Shown: positions 63,467 through 64,000 of the stretch, one piece after another | How positions within the stretch are numbered: the stretch's first letter is position 1 | How the letters are laid out: every line of letters begins with the position of its first letter | Source of the DNA: Hyphomicrobium sp. NDB2Meth4 | GTDB lineage: Bacteria > Pseudomonadota > Alphaproteobacteria > Rhizobiales > Hyphomicrobiaceae | Length of the DNA stretch: 64,000 bases | Direction of reading: 5' to 3' | Assembly (NCBI RefSeq): GCF_900117445.1 | Contig: NZ_FPEJ01000013.1 | Coordinates: forward strand, 186,001-250,000 | Made by a program: the position numbers and the translations under genes | The notes under the pieces: model-generated | Told to the model about the DNA's origin: nothing | What the model saw: the letters and a program-made list of their open reading frames with translations, nothing else | The model's database searches: none

Positions 63467-63826
63467 GTGCAGGAAAACGACAAGCCCGTTTTGATCTATT
63501 CGACGTTTCCCTCGACGGAGACAGCCGAAGCGGTGGGCCGCGAGCTCGTGGAACGAAGACTCGCCGCCTGTATCAACATCGTGCCGGGCATGACGTCAAT
63601 TTATCGTTGGGAGGGTGCCATAGCGCGCGACAGCGAGGTGGTGATGGTGATCAAGACGCGTCAGACGCTCTCCTCGGCGGTAGTTGATGCAACCAGAACG
63701 CGCCATCCCTACGCCAACCCCGCGCTCATTGTGCTGCCCATTGTCGATGGCGCAGCCGACTATTTGAGCTGGCTGATGAGCGAGACCGAGGCGCCTGTCG
63801 GCGACCCTAGCGACAGCGAGGACTAA
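63467..63826 (+). CDS. cutA: CutA divalent-cation tolerance protein
   Basis: A 119-residue trimeric protein. The GTG at 63467 has a perfect GGAGG 9 nt upstream (63453-63457); an ATG at 63431 in the same frame is less likely. The sequence runs [38 protein letters not shown], then [11 protein letters not shown] and [21 protein letters not shown], matching CutA throughout. Its cellular role is disputed; copper tolerance is the historic idea. An acidic tail (DPSDSED) ends the protein. Confidence 0.92.
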   Translation: MQENDKPVLIYSTFPSTETAEAVGRELVERRLAACINIVPGMTSIYRWEGAIARDSEVVMVIKTRQTLSSAVVDATRTRHPYANPALIVLPIVDGAADYLSWLMSETEAPVGDPSDSED

Positions 63827-63847
63827 GCGCCCACCGATCGCGCCGGA

Positions 63848-64000
63848 TCAATAAACGCCGCCGAGGCTGAGCATCAGGTTATAGCGCGGCGTGCCGGGGC
63901 TCGCGCGGCGCGAGTGGCTCGACTTCTTGGCGCTGCGCGGTTTCGGAGCGGCCGCTGCGGGTGGCTGATAGCTGCGCTCGTTTGGCTCCAGTGCGGCGAC
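63848..64000 (-). CDS. C-terminal end of an unknown gene (runs off window)
   Basis: Fifty codons and a stop are open on the minus strand from the window edge. The visible tail is Pro/Ala/Lys/Arg-rich (QPPAAAAPKPRSAKKSSHSR) and ends SPGTPRYNLMLSLGGVY. The ordered final segment after a disordered basic linker resembles the end of exported or membrane proteins, but no family can be named. It is convergent with cutA, 21 bp away. Confidence 0.5.
   Translation of the reverse strand, partial: VAALEPNERSYQPPAAAAPKPRSAKKSSHSRRASPGTPRYNLMLSLGGVY

Noticed and set aside
1-64000. CRISPR arrays, transposases and prophage genes
   Set aside because: No regularly spaced direct repeats, terminal inverted repeats with a transposase, or phage structural genes were seen anywhere in the window.

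Overview
The window is dense, GC-rich DNA from a Gram-negative alphaproteobacterium. The order Hyphomicrobiales is the most likely source, judging by ExoF/ExoA-like polysaccharide genes, a DUF4167 protein, a heterotetrameric sarcosine oxidase operon, an OFA-type oxalate/formate antiporter homologue, an AapJ-type binding protein and an alphaproteobacterial NAD kinase. Genus is not decidable here (a Hyphomicrobium-like methylotroph is a guess). No phage, transposon, CRISPR array or plasmid gene was seen; this reads as chromosome.

Layout. 1-7.0 kb: margin of an exopolysaccharide/LPS locus (DUF4910 peptidase fragment, sugar-nucleotide epimerase, unknown 320-aa protein, Wzz-like copolymerase, ExoF-like exporter, ExoA-like glycosyltransferase). 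7.2-16.3 kb: housekeeping and accessory genes (CNNM/CorC protein, MetX-like hydrolase, SDR, DUF938 methyltransferase, YdhR-like protein, OmpW porin, OFA transporter, tyrosine phosphatase, tRNA-Arg(TCT)). 16.7-22.2 kb: a mini DUF4167 protein, then TetR/adaptor/RND efflux genes in which the RND pump carries a one-base frameshift. 22.2-26.9 kb: an orphan CpaC-like secretin and a full-length BamA outside its usual neighbourhood. 27.2-31.3 kb: triheme cytochrome c with a two-subunit molybdenum hydroxylase. 31.6-35.1 kb: diguanylate cyclase, ParB-like protein, a 43-residue secreted peptide and an rRNA methyltransferase. 35.1-41.3 kb: a LysR regulator divergent from soxBDAG, with a perfect inverted repeat between them. 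41.5-44.8 kb: two glycosyltransferases, two tiny ORFs and a tautomerase. 44.8-50.7 kb: TetR, azoreductase and a second, intact RND system, with a tandem operator over the promoter. 50.8-55.7 kb: a second molybdenum hydroxylase operon with diheme cytochrome, XdhC and a MobA/MocA-like nucleotidyltransferase. 55.7-64 kb: cystathionine beta-lyase, AapJ-like binding protein, a membrane protein, a pair of secreted proteins (one VWA) sharing an eight-fold repeated beta-sandwich module, nitroreductase, NAD kinase, CutA and the end of an unknown gene.

How they fit. The molybdenum hydroxylases probably oxidise heterocycles or aldehydes in the periplasm and pass electrons to their co-encoded cytochromes; the XdhC/MocA pair of the second operon could mature both enzymes. 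The sox operon oxidises sarcosine to glycine plus a one-carbon unit. The two RND systems, each with a TetR gene beside it, handle toxic compounds, but the first is probably broken. The least explained unit is the secreted VWA/beta-sandwich pair at 58771-61892.
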